Shown: positions 8,989 to 18,352, numbered from the stretch's first letter. The stretch is DNA of 64,000 bases from Pedobacter lusitanus (GCF_040026395.1 NZ_CP157278.1:5580001-5644000), one strand, 5' to 3'. Numbers and translations are program-made. The notes: generated by a model from the letters alone, not told the origin.

Positions 8989-10128
8989 ATGAACAGGATA
9001 AAATATATTGCTGCTTTAGGGATCTTTGGTGTGATTACCACAGAATTCGGTGTGATTGGTATTTTACCTCAGCTTGCACGGCATTATGAGATTGGCATGG
9101 ACAAAGCCGGATGGTTATTGAGTGGATTTGCATTGGTTATAGCATTATGCGGGCCATGGGTAACTTTAGCCGCATCAGGTATTGACAGAAAAAAGATGAT
9201 GTTGTCGGCTTTGCTGTTATTTGTAATATCCAATGTTTTATCTGCAATGGCACCACCTTTCGGACTAATGTTGTTTGCCAGAATATTACCTGCCTTTCTG
9301 CATCCCTTGTATTTTTCTGCTGCTATTTATGCAGCGGTAAGCAATGCACCGGAAAAAGATAAACATAGTGCGACTGCGGTAATCTTTGGAGGCGTAAGTA
9401 TAGCGACTGTTGCTGGAGTTCCGTTTACTACTTATCTCGCTGATTTATTTTCCTGGCAGACAGCTTTTATTGGTTTTGGTATAATTAATATGGTGGCTCT
9501 TGTTGCAGTTTTATGCTTAATTCCGCCTATGCCTGTCACAGGGAAGACGACTGTTGGCTCACAATTGGGTTTACTTGGAAAACCTGCTTTTCTTTTGCAG
9601 GCTGTTATTACTTCATTAATGATTGCAGGTATGTTTGCTGTATATGGATATTTCGCAGATTTCATGGGGAAAATTAATCAGCTGAACGGCGTAGAAATCA
9701 GTAAAATGCTGATGTTATTTGGTGTGATGGGAGTGGCAGGAAACTGGGCGGCTGGCAAACTATTAAGTAAAAGTCTGCCAGCTACACTGGTGTTTTTTTT
9801 ACTGATGCTGGCTATTATTTACACCATATTGTATTTTAACAGTGGTTATCATATTTATACGATTATGCTGACAGCTGTTTGGGGATTTGTACATACGGGC
9901 TGTTTTTTAATAGGTCAGTCATGGATCAGTTCTGCTGCGGAAGGAGCAGAGGAGTTTGCCAATAGTCTGGGCGTAGCTTTTACTAATCTGGGTATTGCAA
10001 TGGGAACAACGATAGGAGGCTGGATCATCATCAATAGTGGAATCAGGTATACAGCCTGGGCAAGCATTGGTCTGATTGCTGTCGCCTTGTTGTTGACAGG
10101 GCTTAAATTATCCTATAGAAGAAAATAA
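8989..10128 (+). CDS. MFS transporter, drug:H+ antiporter type
   Basis: A 379-residue inner-membrane protein with about 12 hydrophobic segments. Features include GLMLFARILPAFLHPLYFSAA in the fourth/fifth helix region and a DRKK loop after helix 2 (SGIDRKKMM), typical of DHA1/AraJ-like exporters. It starts 2 bases after the SDR gene, in the TetR-controlled unit, so it probably exports the compound, or a product of the compound, that the TetR protein senses. Uptake of a sugar is less likely given the DHA1-like length and motifs. The substrate cannot be read from the sequence. Confidence 0.85.
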   Translation: MNRIKYIAALGIFGVITTEFGVIGILPQLARHYEIGMDKAGWLLSGFALVIALCGPWVTLAASGIDRKKMMLSALLLFVISNVLSAMAPPFGLMLFARILPAFLHPLYFSAAIYAAVSNAPEKDKHSATAVIFGGVSIATVAGVPFTTYLADLFSWQTAFIGFGIINMVALVAVLCLIPPMPVTGKTTVGSQLGLLGKPAFLLQAVITSLMIAGMFAVYGYFADFMGKINQLNGVEISKMLMLFGVMGVAGNWAAGKLLSKSLPATLVFFLLMLAIIYTILYFNSGYHIYTIMLTAVWGFVHTGCFLIGQSWISSAAEGAEEFANSLGVAFTNLGIAMGTTIGGWIIINSGIRYTAWASIGLIAVALLLTGLKLSYRRK

Positions 10129-10265
10129 CCGCAAAAGGCGATGATAACGGCTCATCTGCATTGTCATTTATATCTAATGAATTAAAAAATCAACATCATT
10201 GAATAGCATTTGATTTGCAATACTCCTTATGCAGTGTACATTTATACCAGAACAAATTGATCGGG

Positions 10266-10874
10266 ATGAACATTATATTCGATAAGCGTAAAAAATATAT
10301 ACTGGAAGATGATTATGTGCAGCTGAGACCATTAGAAGTGTCTGATTTTGAAATCTTAAAAGCATTTGGAGTGGATGAGCCTGAACTCTGGAAATATACG
10401 CTGCAGGATGCGGGTAGTGAGGAGGGAATGAAACAATATATAGAGACTGCACTGACACGTCAGGAAAAAGGGACAGCTTATACGTTTATCGTCTTTGATA
10501 AAAAAAATAAGGAGTATGCAGGCTCTACCCGGTTATATGACATAGATCTGGTCAGTAATAACTTATCACTGGGGTATACCTGGTATGGAAAGAAATTCCA
10601 GGGGACCGGGCTCAATAAACATTGTAAATATCTGCTTTTTGAATTCATATTTGAACAGCTGGAATTTGAAAGAATAGAATTCAGGCTGGATAGTGAAAAT
10701 GAAAGAAGTATGCGTGCGATAAAAAGTCTTGGATGTACTTTTGAAGGCATACTTAGAAGTAACGGATACAAAATTGATGGCACAAGAAGGGACTCAGCAG
10801 TATTGAGTATAGTGAGAAAAGAATGGTTGGAGTCAAAAAAAGAACTTTTAAAAAATAAAATCACTCATGGGTAA
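10266..10874 (+). CDS. GNAT-family N-acetyltransferase (RimJ/RimL type)
   Basis: A 202-residue acetyl-CoA-dependent acetyltransferase. The RimJ/RimL-type start is YVQLRPLEVSDFE, the acetyl-CoA binding segment lies around WYGKKFQGTGLNKHCKYLL, and the C-terminal part has SENERSMRAIKSLGCTFEG. I chose ATG 10266 (MNIIFDKRK) over the upstream in-frame TTG at 10215, because the family fold begins about 20 residues before the LRP motif. The stop overlaps the start of the dipeptidase gene by 8 bases, so the two are translationally coupled. The acceptor is unknown; amino-acid or peptide N-acetylation is typical of the subfamily. Confidence 0.85.
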   Translation: MNIIFDKRKKYILEDDYVQLRPLEVSDFEILKAFGVDEPELWKYTLQDAGSEEGMKQYIETALTRQEKGTAYTFIVFDKKNKEYAGSTRLYDIDLVSNNLSLGYTWYGKKFQGTGLNKHCKYLLFEFIFEQLEFERIEFRLDSENERSMRAIKSLGCTFEGILRSNGYKIDGTRRDSAVLSIVRKEWLESKKELLKNKITHG

Positions 10875-12297
10875 ACTTTCTGCACTGGAACCAAAATCTG
10901 TCTGGTATTTTTTTGAAGAAATAAGTGCTATTCCGCGGGGATCACGTAAAGAGCAAAAAATAGCGGCTTATATTATTGCATTTGCTGCCGAACGTAATCT
11001 TTTCTGTAAAACTGATGCTATAGGAAACGTACTGATCTGTAAAGAAGGACAGGGTAAAAATAAACATCGGGAGAAAGTTGCTTTACAAGGACATCTTGAT
11101 ATGGTTCAGCAAAAAAGTGCTGATAAGCTATTCGATTTTGACAGTCAGGGAATTGAACTGAAAATTGAAGGGGATTTTGTCACTGCCAATCAGACTACTT
11201 TGGGTGCTGATAATGGCATAGGGGTGGCTTATATACTGAGTGTACTGGATGATCTTCAGTTAGATCATCCGCCTCTGGAAGCTATATTCACGGTCAATGA
11301 GGAAAGCGGGATGACCGGAGCACACGAAATGGAAGCTGATTTTTTCTCTGCCCGGAGACTGCTGAACCTGGATATCATGGTCGATGATCTGCTCAGAATC
11401 GGAAGTGCAGGAGCAGTAAATGTGTCAGCAACACAGCAGTACGGGATTGTAGAGAATAATTGGGATACTTTTGAAATCACTGTTAAGGGGTTAAAGGGGG
11501 GACATTCTGCAGCAGATATTAATAAAAACAGAGGGAATGCTATTAAAATTCTATTCCGGTTTTTTGCAGAATCAGAGATTGCAGTCAGCTTAATTGATAT
11601 TGATGCAGGAGGGCTTCGGAATGCAATTCCACGAGAGGGTAAAGCTGTTTTTGCAGTTCAGTCAACTGCAGCATTTTTGTCATCCTTTGAAAAATTGAAA
11701 AGTGATCTGTTGCAGGAGCATCATAGTGCAGAACCTGATCTGATGATCAATATATTAGCTGTTCAGAATAATGGAAAAGGACTTTCTGTAAGTGATTCAT
11801 TACAAGTTATTGAAGCTGTTATGATCAATCCTACAGGAGTTTATCAAATGAGTTCAGCAATAGTAAATCTGGTGGAAACTTCCAATAATCTGGCAACACT
11901 GCAGCTGAAGGATGGTGAACTGAGTATATTGAATCTTTGCAGGTCATCTGTAGACTCGAAAAAGAAAGAACTGAGTACAGTGCTGAGCATGCTTTATAAG
12001 CTATTCAACTGGGAGGTTAGTTTTACCGGAGATTATCCGGGGTGGAGAGCTGATTTGAATGCTGGTATAGTTCAGCAAACGGCAGCGGTATATGAAACAG
12101 TTTTTAAACAAAAACCAAGGATCAATGGCGGTCATGGTGGTTCGGAATGCGGGTTATTTATTAAACATCATCCTGAGCTGGAAATTGTCTCTTTTGGTCC
12201 GAACATTTATGGAGCCCATTCACCTGATGAAAAAGTAGAAATAAGATCTGTGGAAAATATCTGGAAATTACTGACCAGGTTGTTAAGTGAGTTGTAA
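10867..12297 (+). CDS. pepD: aminoacyl-histidine dipeptidase (peptidase M20C, PepD)
   Basis: A 476-residue cytosolic metallodipeptidase that hydrolyses a broad range of dipeptides, classically Xaa-His. Di-zinc ligands and catalytic residues are in place: His76 and Asp78 (GHLDMV), Asp115 (GADNG), Glu145/Glu146 (NEESG), Asp169 (LNLD) and His451 (YGAHSPDE). The lid-domain motif GGHSAADI and the HGGSECG motif are present. The usual acidic stretch after LNLD is replaced by IMVDD, a modest deviation. Length matches the family. It overlaps the upstream GNAT gene by 8 bases. Confidence 0.92.
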   Translation: MGKLSALEPKSVWYFFEEISAIPRGSRKEQKIAAYIIAFAAERNLFCKTDAIGNVLICKEGQGKNKHREKVALQGHLDMVQQKSADKLFDFDSQGIELKIEGDFVTANQTTLGADNGIGVAYILSVLDDLQLDHPPLEAIFTVNEESGMTGAHEMEADFFSARRLLNLDIMVDDLLRIGSAGAVNVSATQQYGIVENNWDTFEITVKGLKGGHSAADINKNRGNAIKILFRFFAESEIAVSLIDIDAGGLRNAIPREGKAVFAVQSTAAFLSSFEKLKSDLLQEHHSAEPDLMINILAVQNNGKGLSVSDSLQVIEAVMINPTGVYQMSSAIVNLVETSNNLATLQLKDGELSILNLCRSSVDSKKKELSTVLSMLYKLFNWEVSFTGDYPGWRADLNAGIVQQTAAVYETVFKQKPRINGGHGGSECGLFIKHHPELEIVSFGPNIYGAHSPDEKVEIRSVENIWKLLTRLLSEL

Positions 12298-12349
12298 CAC
12301 AGGTAAATAAACAGTTGCCGGATTTAGCAAAGATGCTTAAATTTAAGCT

Positions 12350-13162
12350 ATGGAATTCAGGAATTTTCCTCCTTCAGCTATTTTAAAACCATATATCAGG
12401 CACTACTATATCTTTGAATCTGATTCAGCAACAGAATTTGAGGATACAGTGTTTCCAAGTGGAGATATGGAGGTGATCTTTAATCTGGGTGAGGGTAGCT
12501 GGGAATCTTTGGTGGAGAATAAATTTCTCAGAACCCCACCGGTAGAATTATGGGGACAGATTACCAAACCCTTGTCCATTCGTTCAAAAGGTAAGCATAC
12601 GATGCTGGGTATTAAGTTTTTTACACATTCGGCTTCTTATTTTTTTAATGATGAAATTGGAGTGTTTAATGATCAGATTTCTGATCTGTCTGATATCGTT
12701 GGTAGTCCGGTTAAAGTTTTGCATGCACAATTGCTGGAAACCAGGGATATTGATCAGAGAATCCGGCTTATAGAGAATTTCCTGTTGAAAAGACTGATCA
12801 GCAATGAGAAAAAATCGTTCAGAATTGCCAAAGTGGCTGATATCTTATCGAGTATCAGCCATGATGTGTCAGCCGGTCATATTATCGATATCGCATCAAA
12901 ACATAATATCACACCACGTTATCTTCAGAAACTGATTTACCAGCATACTGGTCTCTCTCCGAAATCATTTGATAAAATAAACAGGTTCCAGCTCAGTCTT
13001 ACGCTGATTGCTAAAAATGAACAGCCTTTTACTGCTATAGCTTATGCCTGCGGATATTTTGATCAGTCACATTTTATCAGGGATTTTAAATTCTTTACGG
13101 GGTTTACTCCATCTGCCTATATGGATAATATTACACCTGTTAATCTGCTGTTACAGTCTTAA
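12350..13162 (+). CDS. AraC-family regulator with DUF6597-like sensor domain
   Basis: A 270-residue transcription factor. The N-terminal half (FPPSAILKPYIRHYYIFES, then PSGDMEVIFNLG) matches the DUF6597-type sensor seen in many Bacteroidota AraC proteins. The C-terminal AraC double HTH spans about residues 165-260, with IDIASKHNITPRYLQKLIYQ and the signature AIAYACGYFDQSHFIRDFK followed by GFTPSAY. It lies 95 bases upstream of an ICL/PEP-mutase-type gene on the same strand, which is its most likely target. The ligand is unknown. Confidence 0.9.
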   Translation: MEFRNFPPSAILKPYIRHYYIFESDSATEFEDTVFPSGDMEVIFNLGEGSWESLVENKFLRTPPVELWGQITKPLSIRSKGKHTMLGIKFFTHSASYFFNDEIGVFNDQISDLSDIVGSPVKVLHAQLLETRDIDQRIRLIENFLLKRLISNEKKSFRIAKVADILSSISHDVSAGHIIDIASKHNITPRYLQKLIYQHTGLSPKSFDKINRFQLSLTLIAKNEQPFTAIAYACGYFDQSHFIRDFKFFTGFTPSAYMDNITPVNLLLQS

Positions 13163-13256
13163 ATTTCATTCTGTTCCGATTTGTACAATTTTAAGATTTA
13201 AGCCAGCAATATCTTTGTCTGGAATTAATTTTTAAACAGCATATAAATCGTATAGT

Positions 13257-14027
13257 ATGAATTCTTTTGAAACATTTGTGCAGCTGCACCGAAATTCAGT
13301 ACCCTTTTTACTGGGAAATATCTGGGACGTAAACAGTGCAAAGGTATTTGAGGCTAATGGTTATAAAGCAATTGGCATATCCAGCCAGGCGGCCGCAAAT
13401 TCATTTGGTTATGAAGATGGTGAGCAATTACCGTTCGAAATTTTACTTCAACTAGCCAAAAGAGTGGTTGAGGTAGTTCAGATTCCTTTTTCTGTAGATA
13501 TGGAAGGGGGCTATAGCCGGACAATTACCGGTATTACGGAGAATATAAGCAAATTACATGACGCTGGTGTCGTGGGGATAAACCTGGAGGATACAGTTGC
13601 CGGATTGAGTCGCCAGCAGCAGTCAGTCGCTGAGTTCAGTAAAATTCTTTCCGGAGTTTCAGATTATATCAGCAGAAATAAACTGAAAATGTTTTTAAAC
13701 GTCCGCACTGATGGATTTCTTCTGGGGCTGTCCGATGCACTGACTGAAACATTACTCCGGATTGAAAGTTATGAAAATGCTGGTGCAGATGGAATTTTTG
13801 TTCCCTGCATTACCCGTGAGACAGATATTACAGCGGTTGTCAATGCGACTAAGCTGCCTGTTAATGTAATGTGTATGCCTGAGTTGCCAGGGTTTGAGGA
13901 GCTGGGAGCAATAGGTGTGAAAAGAATCAGTATGGGTGGGTTTTTGTTTAATAAACTCTACCGTGATGCGGGCAAACTCTCGGCAACGATTCTTCATGAT
14001 CAGAATTTCTCTTCAATTTTTTCATGA
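13257..14027 (+). CDS. isocitrate lyase/PEP mutase superfamily enzyme
   Basis: A 256-residue TIM-barrel protein of the ICL/PEPM superfamily, which makes or breaks C-C or P-C bonds next to an alpha-keto carboxylate. Recognisable segments are NIWDVNSAKVFEANGYKAIG, AAANSFGYEDGE, the metal-binding FSVDMEGGYS (the usual D-x-D-x-G is D-M-E-G-G), GVVGINLEDT, and RTDGFL. The KKCGH loop of true isocitrate lyases is absent, as in the short oxaloacetate- and PEP-mutase-like members. The substrate is unassigned; phosphonopyruvate hydrolase, carboxy-PEP or malate-type lyases are possible. It follows an AraC regulator and is probably controlled by it. Confidence 0.8.
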   Translation: MNSFETFVQLHRNSVPFLLGNIWDVNSAKVFEANGYKAIGISSQAAANSFGYEDGEQLPFEILLQLAKRVVEVVQIPFSVDMEGGYSRTITGITENISKLHDAGVVGINLEDTVAGLSRQQQSVAEFSKILSGVSDYISRNKLKMFLNVRTDGFLLGLSDALTETLLRIESYENAGADGIFVPCITRETDITAVVNATKLPVNVMCMPELPGFEELGAIGVKRISMGGFLFNKLYRDAGKLSATILHDQNFSSIFS

Positions 14028-14051
14028 TCCGGAATTTTAATGTCTTTTCAG

Positions 14052-14111
14052 ACCTGTTTAAGAGTAAGTAAACCTTTTGCTATAGCCAGGTTACAGCATT
14101 GTTAAACAGGT
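14052..14111. terminator. possible long-loop hairpin between convergent genes
   Basis: acctgtttaa (14052-14061) pairs exactly with ttaaacaggt (14102-14111) across a 40-base loop, and tttt follows on the plus strand. It lies between the convergent ICL/PEPM and phosphotransferase genes. The long loop makes a terminator role uncertain. Confidence 0.3.
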
Positions 14112-14127
14112 TTTAGTTATCATTTTA

Positions 14128-15054
14128 TTATAACAACTGTTTTTCGGCCCATTGAGCAGTAATTGTATAATCTTCTTCTTTCTGATGGGCTGTGAAGATA
14201 TGGAGACTGAATAAGGTATAATGGATCCGGTAGCATTCCAGCCTTTGTTCAAAATTGTAGATTTCTTCCTGTCCGGATTCCATTTCTTTTTTCCATAGCG
14301 CAAGAAAAGAGGTATCTTCAGGTGTTGTAACCCATGGGTCGTTCATACTGACCAGATCATATAATTCATCGCCCAGCAACATCTCTGCCCAATCTAAAAC
14401 GGCGGTTACTTTATGTTCCTGATCTAACAAAAGATTATCATAGCCATAGTCGCCATGGAGTATGTTTTTCTGATGAGGAAGATAGACGAATAACTCTTGC
14501 ATCCTTTGATGCAACCGGCCAAAAAGGATAGGGTCAAGCCAGGTTGTACGTCCCATTTCCTGCCAGCTAACGGGATATTTATGATTGTATATGGCTGAAA
14601 GATATTCGGGCCAGGATTTCCAGATACCATTTCCATTGATATCTGTTAGTCCCCAGCCTGTTCTTTTGGAAGTATCAAGGCGATGTATATGATAAAGTGG
14701 TTTAAGTATAGAAGGGGCTATAGAAGCGGCCACTTCCGGAGTGGCATTGTCAAGTAGCTTATCTGCTGTCATGCCTTCACAAAAAAGGGATAGGCAGTAG
14801 TAAAGTTTATCACTGAATTTACCAGTTTCAACTATTTTAACAACTGGAATATCAGGACTGTTAAATGTTTGATAAGCAAATTTATCCTTAAGGAAGTCCT
14901 TTAAATGTACACCGACACGAAGCACGAGTTTTCCTGCTTCGCAGTTAAAAGAGAATGCCTGTGCCCACCATCCCTGAGCAAGATATTGAAGGTCAGTGAC
15001 GTTTTTAAATTTCTTTGATAAAAATGTTTCGGCTTCTTTATTTTTTATATGCAT
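14128..15054 (-). CDS. aminoglycoside phosphotransferase-family kinase, hygromycin-B-kinase-like
   Basis: A 308-residue APH-fold kinase. Catalytic residues are present: His200, Asp202 and Asn207 in LHGDYGYDN, and Mg-binding Asp221 in AVLDWAE. The N-terminal half recalls hygromycin-B 4-O-kinase (Hph) as I know it: FLSKKFKNVTDL, AFSFNCEAGKLVLRV, FSDKLYYC and ITAVIDW-type VTAVLDWAE occur in the same order and spacing, with the catalytic Asp at nearly the same position. Whether it confers resistance cannot be told from sequence. It could equally phosphorylate a housekeeping metabolite. It stands alone, convergent with the ICL/PEPM gene and divergent from an acyltransferase. Confidence 0.8.
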   Translation of the reverse strand: MHIKNKEAETFLSKKFKNVTDLQYLAQGWWAQAFSFNCEAGKLVLRVGVHLKDFLKDKFAYQTFNSPDIPVVKIVETGKFSDKLYYCLSLFCEGMTADKLLDNATPEVAASIAPSILKPLYHIHRLDTSKRTGWGLTDINGNGIWKSWPEYLSAIYNHKYPVSWQEMGRTTWLDPILFGRLHQRMQELFVYLPHQKNILHGDYGYDNLLLDQEHKVTAVLDWAEMLLGDELYDLVSMNDPWVTTPEDTSFLALWKKEMESGQEEIYNFEQRLECYRIHYTLFSLHIFTAHQKEEDYTITAQWAEKQLL

Positions 15055-15204
15055 TTTTTACAAACATTGATTCTTGCTTACGGAAAAAGCAAAATTCGTG
15101 TTTGTTTTCTGAAAATGCGTTGATAAATTCTTTAAAAAATGGATGATCAGGTTAGGTATTAAAAATAATACCTTTGAGTTTGCTTTAAATAATGGTAAAC
15201 CAGA

Positions 15205-16278
15205 ATGAACAGTAAGGTTAAACAGCCCAGAGAACTTAATATTGAACTGTTAAGGATCGTCTTAATGGTTATGATTGTCTGTCATCATTTTTTAATGAGA
15301 GGAAGGGGACTGCATCTGTTGTATACTTCAGAAAACCCTCACATTAATGATGATGCTCTTCACGGGCTTTTTATAGATAGTTTCCTGATCATGACGGTTA
15401 ACTGTTTTATCTTTATTTCTGGTTATTACGGGATAAAATTCAGGGTGAAAACAGTACTCAGTTTACTTGTACAGGCTATAACTTACAGCATTGGTATTGA
15501 TATCATCTTTGCTCTTTTTGCAGGCGAAGCAATCTCTTTTGATACTGTTTATAATGGTTTACTGTCTGTCCCCAATGGCCAGTGGTGGTTTATTACTACT
15601 TATTTCTTTCTTTATCTGCTCAGCCCTTTTCTCAATCTGGCAAAGAAACATTTATCAAAATTTCAGTTTCTGTATATCCTGGGTGTATTAATGGTCATTA
15701 ATTTTATTGTAGGTTATATACTTGACCCTACTTCGCTGGGTGTACTGAATGGCTATTCTCTATTCAGTTTTATCTGTATCTATTTTTATGGCCAGGCATT
15801 CAGTACCCATATTAATTTTGAAAAAAGTAAGTTTTTCTATCTGGGTACATATCTGATCTGTTCGCTCCTGATCTTTGGAATGTTTGTGGTGAGCTTAAAA
15901 TATTCTGGGGTAGGATTAGCCTGGAGAGCATTCTTTTATAATAATCCGCTGGTTCTGATTTCGGCAGTTTCTTTCTTCTTTTTCTTTAAAAAACTTAAGG
16001 TGTCTTTCAAAGGGATTTCCTTTTTCTCTTCTTCGGTGCTGGCCATCTATTTAATCCATGAGCATCCCAGATCGGCCGATTTTTTAACTGATAACTTAAA
16101 TAAGCTGGCTACTGATTACAGGATTGGCAGTGTGTATTTTACGTTGTTCTTAATCGCGGTTTTGTTGTTCCTGTGTGGTACGTTTATAGAAAAGGCCAGG
16201 GTGGTAGTTACAGAGCCGTTTTTAAACTATCTGATAGAGAAATTCGGCTGGAACAGACTGGATGAAAAGATGAAATAA
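15205..16278 (+). CDS. membrane acyltransferase (acyltransferase_3 family)
   Basis: A 357-residue integral membrane protein with about 10 transmembrane segments. It begins with the family hallmark ELNIELLRIVLMVMIVCHHF, in which the His pair is the presumed catalytic region, and FISGYYGIKF follows in the second helix. The family transfers acyl, often acetyl, groups to exported polysaccharides or lipids. It ends in a short cytosolic tail. A TACCTTTG box at 15169-15176 is a plausible -7 element, but I see no clear -33 TTG. It has no polysaccharide genes beside it, so its acceptor is unknown. Confidence 0.85.
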   Translation: MNSKVKQPRELNIELLRIVLMVMIVCHHFLMRGRGLHLLYTSENPHINDDALHGLFIDSFLIMTVNCFIFISGYYGIKFRVKTVLSLLVQAITYSIGIDIIFALFAGEAISFDTVYNGLLSVPNGQWWFITTYFFLYLLSPFLNLAKKHLSKFQFLYILGVLMVINFIVGYILDPTSLGVLNGYSLFSFICIYFYGQAFSTHINFEKSKFFYLGTYLICSLLIFGMFVVSLKYSGVGLAWRAFFYNNPLVLISAVSFFFFFKKLKVSFKGISFFSSSVLAIYLIHEHPRSADFLTDNLNKLATDYRIGSVYFTLFLIAVLLFLCGTFIEKARVVVTEPFLNYLIEKFGWNRLDEKMK

Positions 16279-16345
16279 AAATAAATCTGAGTTTGGGGTG
16301 TAAGAAAAGCAAAAGTCTGCTGACTAAGTCTTCAAACAAAAGATT

Positions 16346-17221
16346 ATGAAAACATTAACGAACTTATTTGCGCTTTTATTAATCAGCGCCTCTCTATTTG
16401 CAAAAGATCCTGCAACCAAAGCTTTTGAGGTTACCATAACAGGAAAAGGACAACCTATGTTATTTATTCCCGGGGCGACCTGCAGTGGAGAGGAATGGAA
16501 AGAAACGGTTGCACGTTACGGTAAAGATCATGAGTGTCATGTGTTTACACTGGCTGGTTATGCTGGTGTAGCACCGATAGATACACAGGCTTATCTAGAT
16601 ACGTACAAAACTGAAATTATCAGCTATATTAATGATAAGAAACTGAATAAGGTAATTTTAGTTGGTCATTCTATAGGTGGTTTTTTATCGCTCTGCATAG
16701 CTGCTGAACTCAAAGATCATTTACAAAAAGTAATTGTTGTTGATGCCTTACCGTTTTATGCGGCAGTTTTTAATCCAAATGCCAAAGCAGGTTTTGATGA
16801 AGCAAAAGCGAAATCAAGATTGGCAAATTTTGACCGGATGGATGAAGGAAAGCTGAAAGCCAGTCAAATCATGATTGCAAGTTCTTTATGTGCGGATTCG
16901 ACCAGGTGGGAAATGATCGCAGCCTGGGGAGCGAAATCAGATCATAAAACAATGGCCTGGACGATGACTGAAATGCTGGGTAATGATATGCGTCAGCACA
17001 TCGCTTCGATAAGGGTTCCTGTACTGGTTATGGCTGCTTTTAAACCCAGACCAGATTATCCGGCATTTACTAAAGAATACGCACTTTCGCTGTATGCTGC
17101 GCAGTATGAACAATGTAAAAGCTGTACCGTACATGTCACGCCTGCTGCGAAACATTTCATTATGTATGATGCGCCTGAATGGTATTATCAGGAAATTGAT
17201 ACATTTATAAAAGGGGTTTAA
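16346..17221 (+). CDS. secreted alpha/beta hydrolase
   Basis: A 291-residue alpha/beta-hydrolase with a cleavable signal peptide (residues 1-19, ending SASLFA). The oxyanion region is FIPGATCSGEEW, the nucleophile Ser109 lies in VGHSIGG, and the catalytic His is His270 in AAKHFIMYDAPEW. The acid is probably the Asp of the late strand region. It acts in the periplasm or outside, probably on an ester or lactone; the substrate is unknown. It ends 20 bases before an ECF sigma factor gene on the same strand, and the three genes to 18344 may form one unit. Confidence 0.85.
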   Translation: MKTLTNLFALLLISASLFAKDPATKAFEVTITGKGQPMLFIPGATCSGEEWKETVARYGKDHECHVFTLAGYAGVAPIDTQAYLDTYKTEIISYINDKKLNKVILVGHSIGGFLSLCIAAELKDHLQKVIVVDALPFYAAVFNPNAKAGFDEAKAKSRLANFDRMDEGKLKASQIMIASSLCADSTRWEMIAAWGAKSDHKTMAWTMTEMLGNDMRQHIASIRVPVLVMAAFKPRPDYPAFTKEYALSLYAAQYEQCKSCTVHVTPAAKHFIMYDAPEWYYQEIDTFIKGV

Positions 17222-17241
17222 ATTGCCTATTCAGCAGATAT

Positions 17242-17751
17242 ATGTTTGATCAACAGGAAGTAATGTTTAACGAGCTGGTCAAAGCTCATCATGGCAGTAT
17301 TTATCGTATATGCAGGGCTTACCTTTATGATGTCTCTCATGCGGATGATTTATACCAGGAAATACTCTTCCAGATATGGAAAAGCATTCAGAATTTTAAA
17401 GGCGAATCAAAAGTCGGAACATGGGTTTACCGGATTGCTGTAAATACGGCTATCAATTTCAATCTGAAAAATAAGAAGCATCAGCATGCATCACTGCCTG
17501 ATTTTATTCAGCTTCCTTATGAAGAGACGCTTGCACAAAAACGGGAGCAGGAGACCAGGTTAGACCAGTTGCGTCATTGTATAAGTTTGCTGGAAATGTC
17601 CGACAGGCTGATTATTTCTCTTGTACTGGAAGACAAAAGTTATAAAGATATAGCAGAGATTACAGGAACAAATATTAACAACATTGGCGTTAAGATAAAC
17701 CGGATCAAAGCCCGGTTACTTAAGCTCATGGAAAATAAAACAAGCATATGA
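17242..17751 (+). CDS. ECF RNA polymerase sigma factor
   Basis: A 169-residue sigma-70 family protein. Region 2 spans about 10-80 (YDVSHADDLYQEILFQIWKS, then GTWVYRIAVNTAINF) and region 4 about 105-160 (RLIISLVLEDKSYKDIAEIT, then NNIGVKINRIKARL). There is no C-terminal extension. It overlaps the next gene by 4 bases (ATGA), so the two are translationally coupled. That gene is a membrane protein of the kind that often acts as anti-sigma factor. The preceding secreted hydrolase may be part of the same regulon. Confidence 0.93.
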   Translation: MFDQQEVMFNELVKAHHGSIYRICRAYLYDVSHADDLYQEILFQIWKSIQNFKGESKVGTWVYRIAVNTAINFNLKNKKHQHASLPDFIQLPYEETLAQKREQETRLDQLRHCISLLEMSDRLIISLVLEDKSYKDIAEITGTNINNIGVKINRIKARLLKLMENKTSI

Positions 17752-18344
17752 ATTTTGAAGACTTACAGAAAAGCTGGCAGGATCAGCCTATAAATACCAG
17801 TACTGATCAGTTGAGATCATCCCTGCAAAGTAAATGGGAAAAGTATCAGCGTAAAGTGTTAACCAGGATGGTACTGTCCAGTATTTTGCTTGTGGTAACA
17901 CTGGCAGGGCTCGGGTGGGTGTATCTGTCTTTCTATCAGCAGTTCAGCTGGCCGTTTAAGGTGAGTATAGCTGCAATGTATATGATCATATTGATCACTA
18001 TCTATTTATACTGGAGAAGTTATGCTTTCAGAAAAGAGAATATGGAAGATTCAAGTACAGGATTTCTTAGCTATCAGCTTGAAAAACTAAATCTGCAGCG
18101 AAAAATTATCACTACTTATAACAAGCTTTATCTTATACTTTTATGGTTTGCTCTGGTAATGTATATCTGGGAGGTTACCAGTGCTCATCCGCCCGTTTTC
18201 AGATGGACTGTATTGCTGATTACGACGGCTTATATAGCGGGTGTCGGCCTGTGGTACGGATTAAAAAAGCAGAAGAAGCGGCTCCTGGAAATTGATGAAA
18301 TAATAACTGATCTTAAAGAAATCAGGCAGCAGTTAACTGATTAA
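17748..18344 (+). CDS. membrane protein, candidate anti-sigma partner
   Basis: A 198-residue protein. The N-terminal 38 residues are soluble (MNFEDLQKSWQDQPINTSTD). Hydrophobic segments follow at about 41-62, 70-88, 125-143 and 153-168, and the charged tail looks coiled-coil-like (KKQKKRLLEIDEIITDLKEI). The position, directly coupled to an ECF sigma gene, and the soluble N-terminus facing the cytosol suggest an anti-sigma factor. The WQDQP-type start is common in Bacteroidota membrane partners of ECF sigmas. No zinc motif is present. The role is inferred from context. Confidence 0.65.
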   Translation: MNFEDLQKSWQDQPINTSTDQLRSSLQSKWEKYQRKVLTRMVLSSILLVVTLAGLGWVYLSFYQQFSWPFKVSIAAMYMIILITIYLYWRSYAFRKENMEDSSTGFLSYQLEKLNLQRKIITTYNKLYLILLWFALVMYIWEVTSAHPPVFRWTVLLITTAYIAGVGLWYGLKKQKKRLLEIDEIITDLKEIRQQLTD

Positions 18345-18352
18345 AATCTGAT

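Noticed and set aside
10478..10864. 129-codon open frame on the minus strand
   Set aside because: It lies wholly opposite the GNAT gene, is low-complexity (Ser/Leu-rich) and has no family character.
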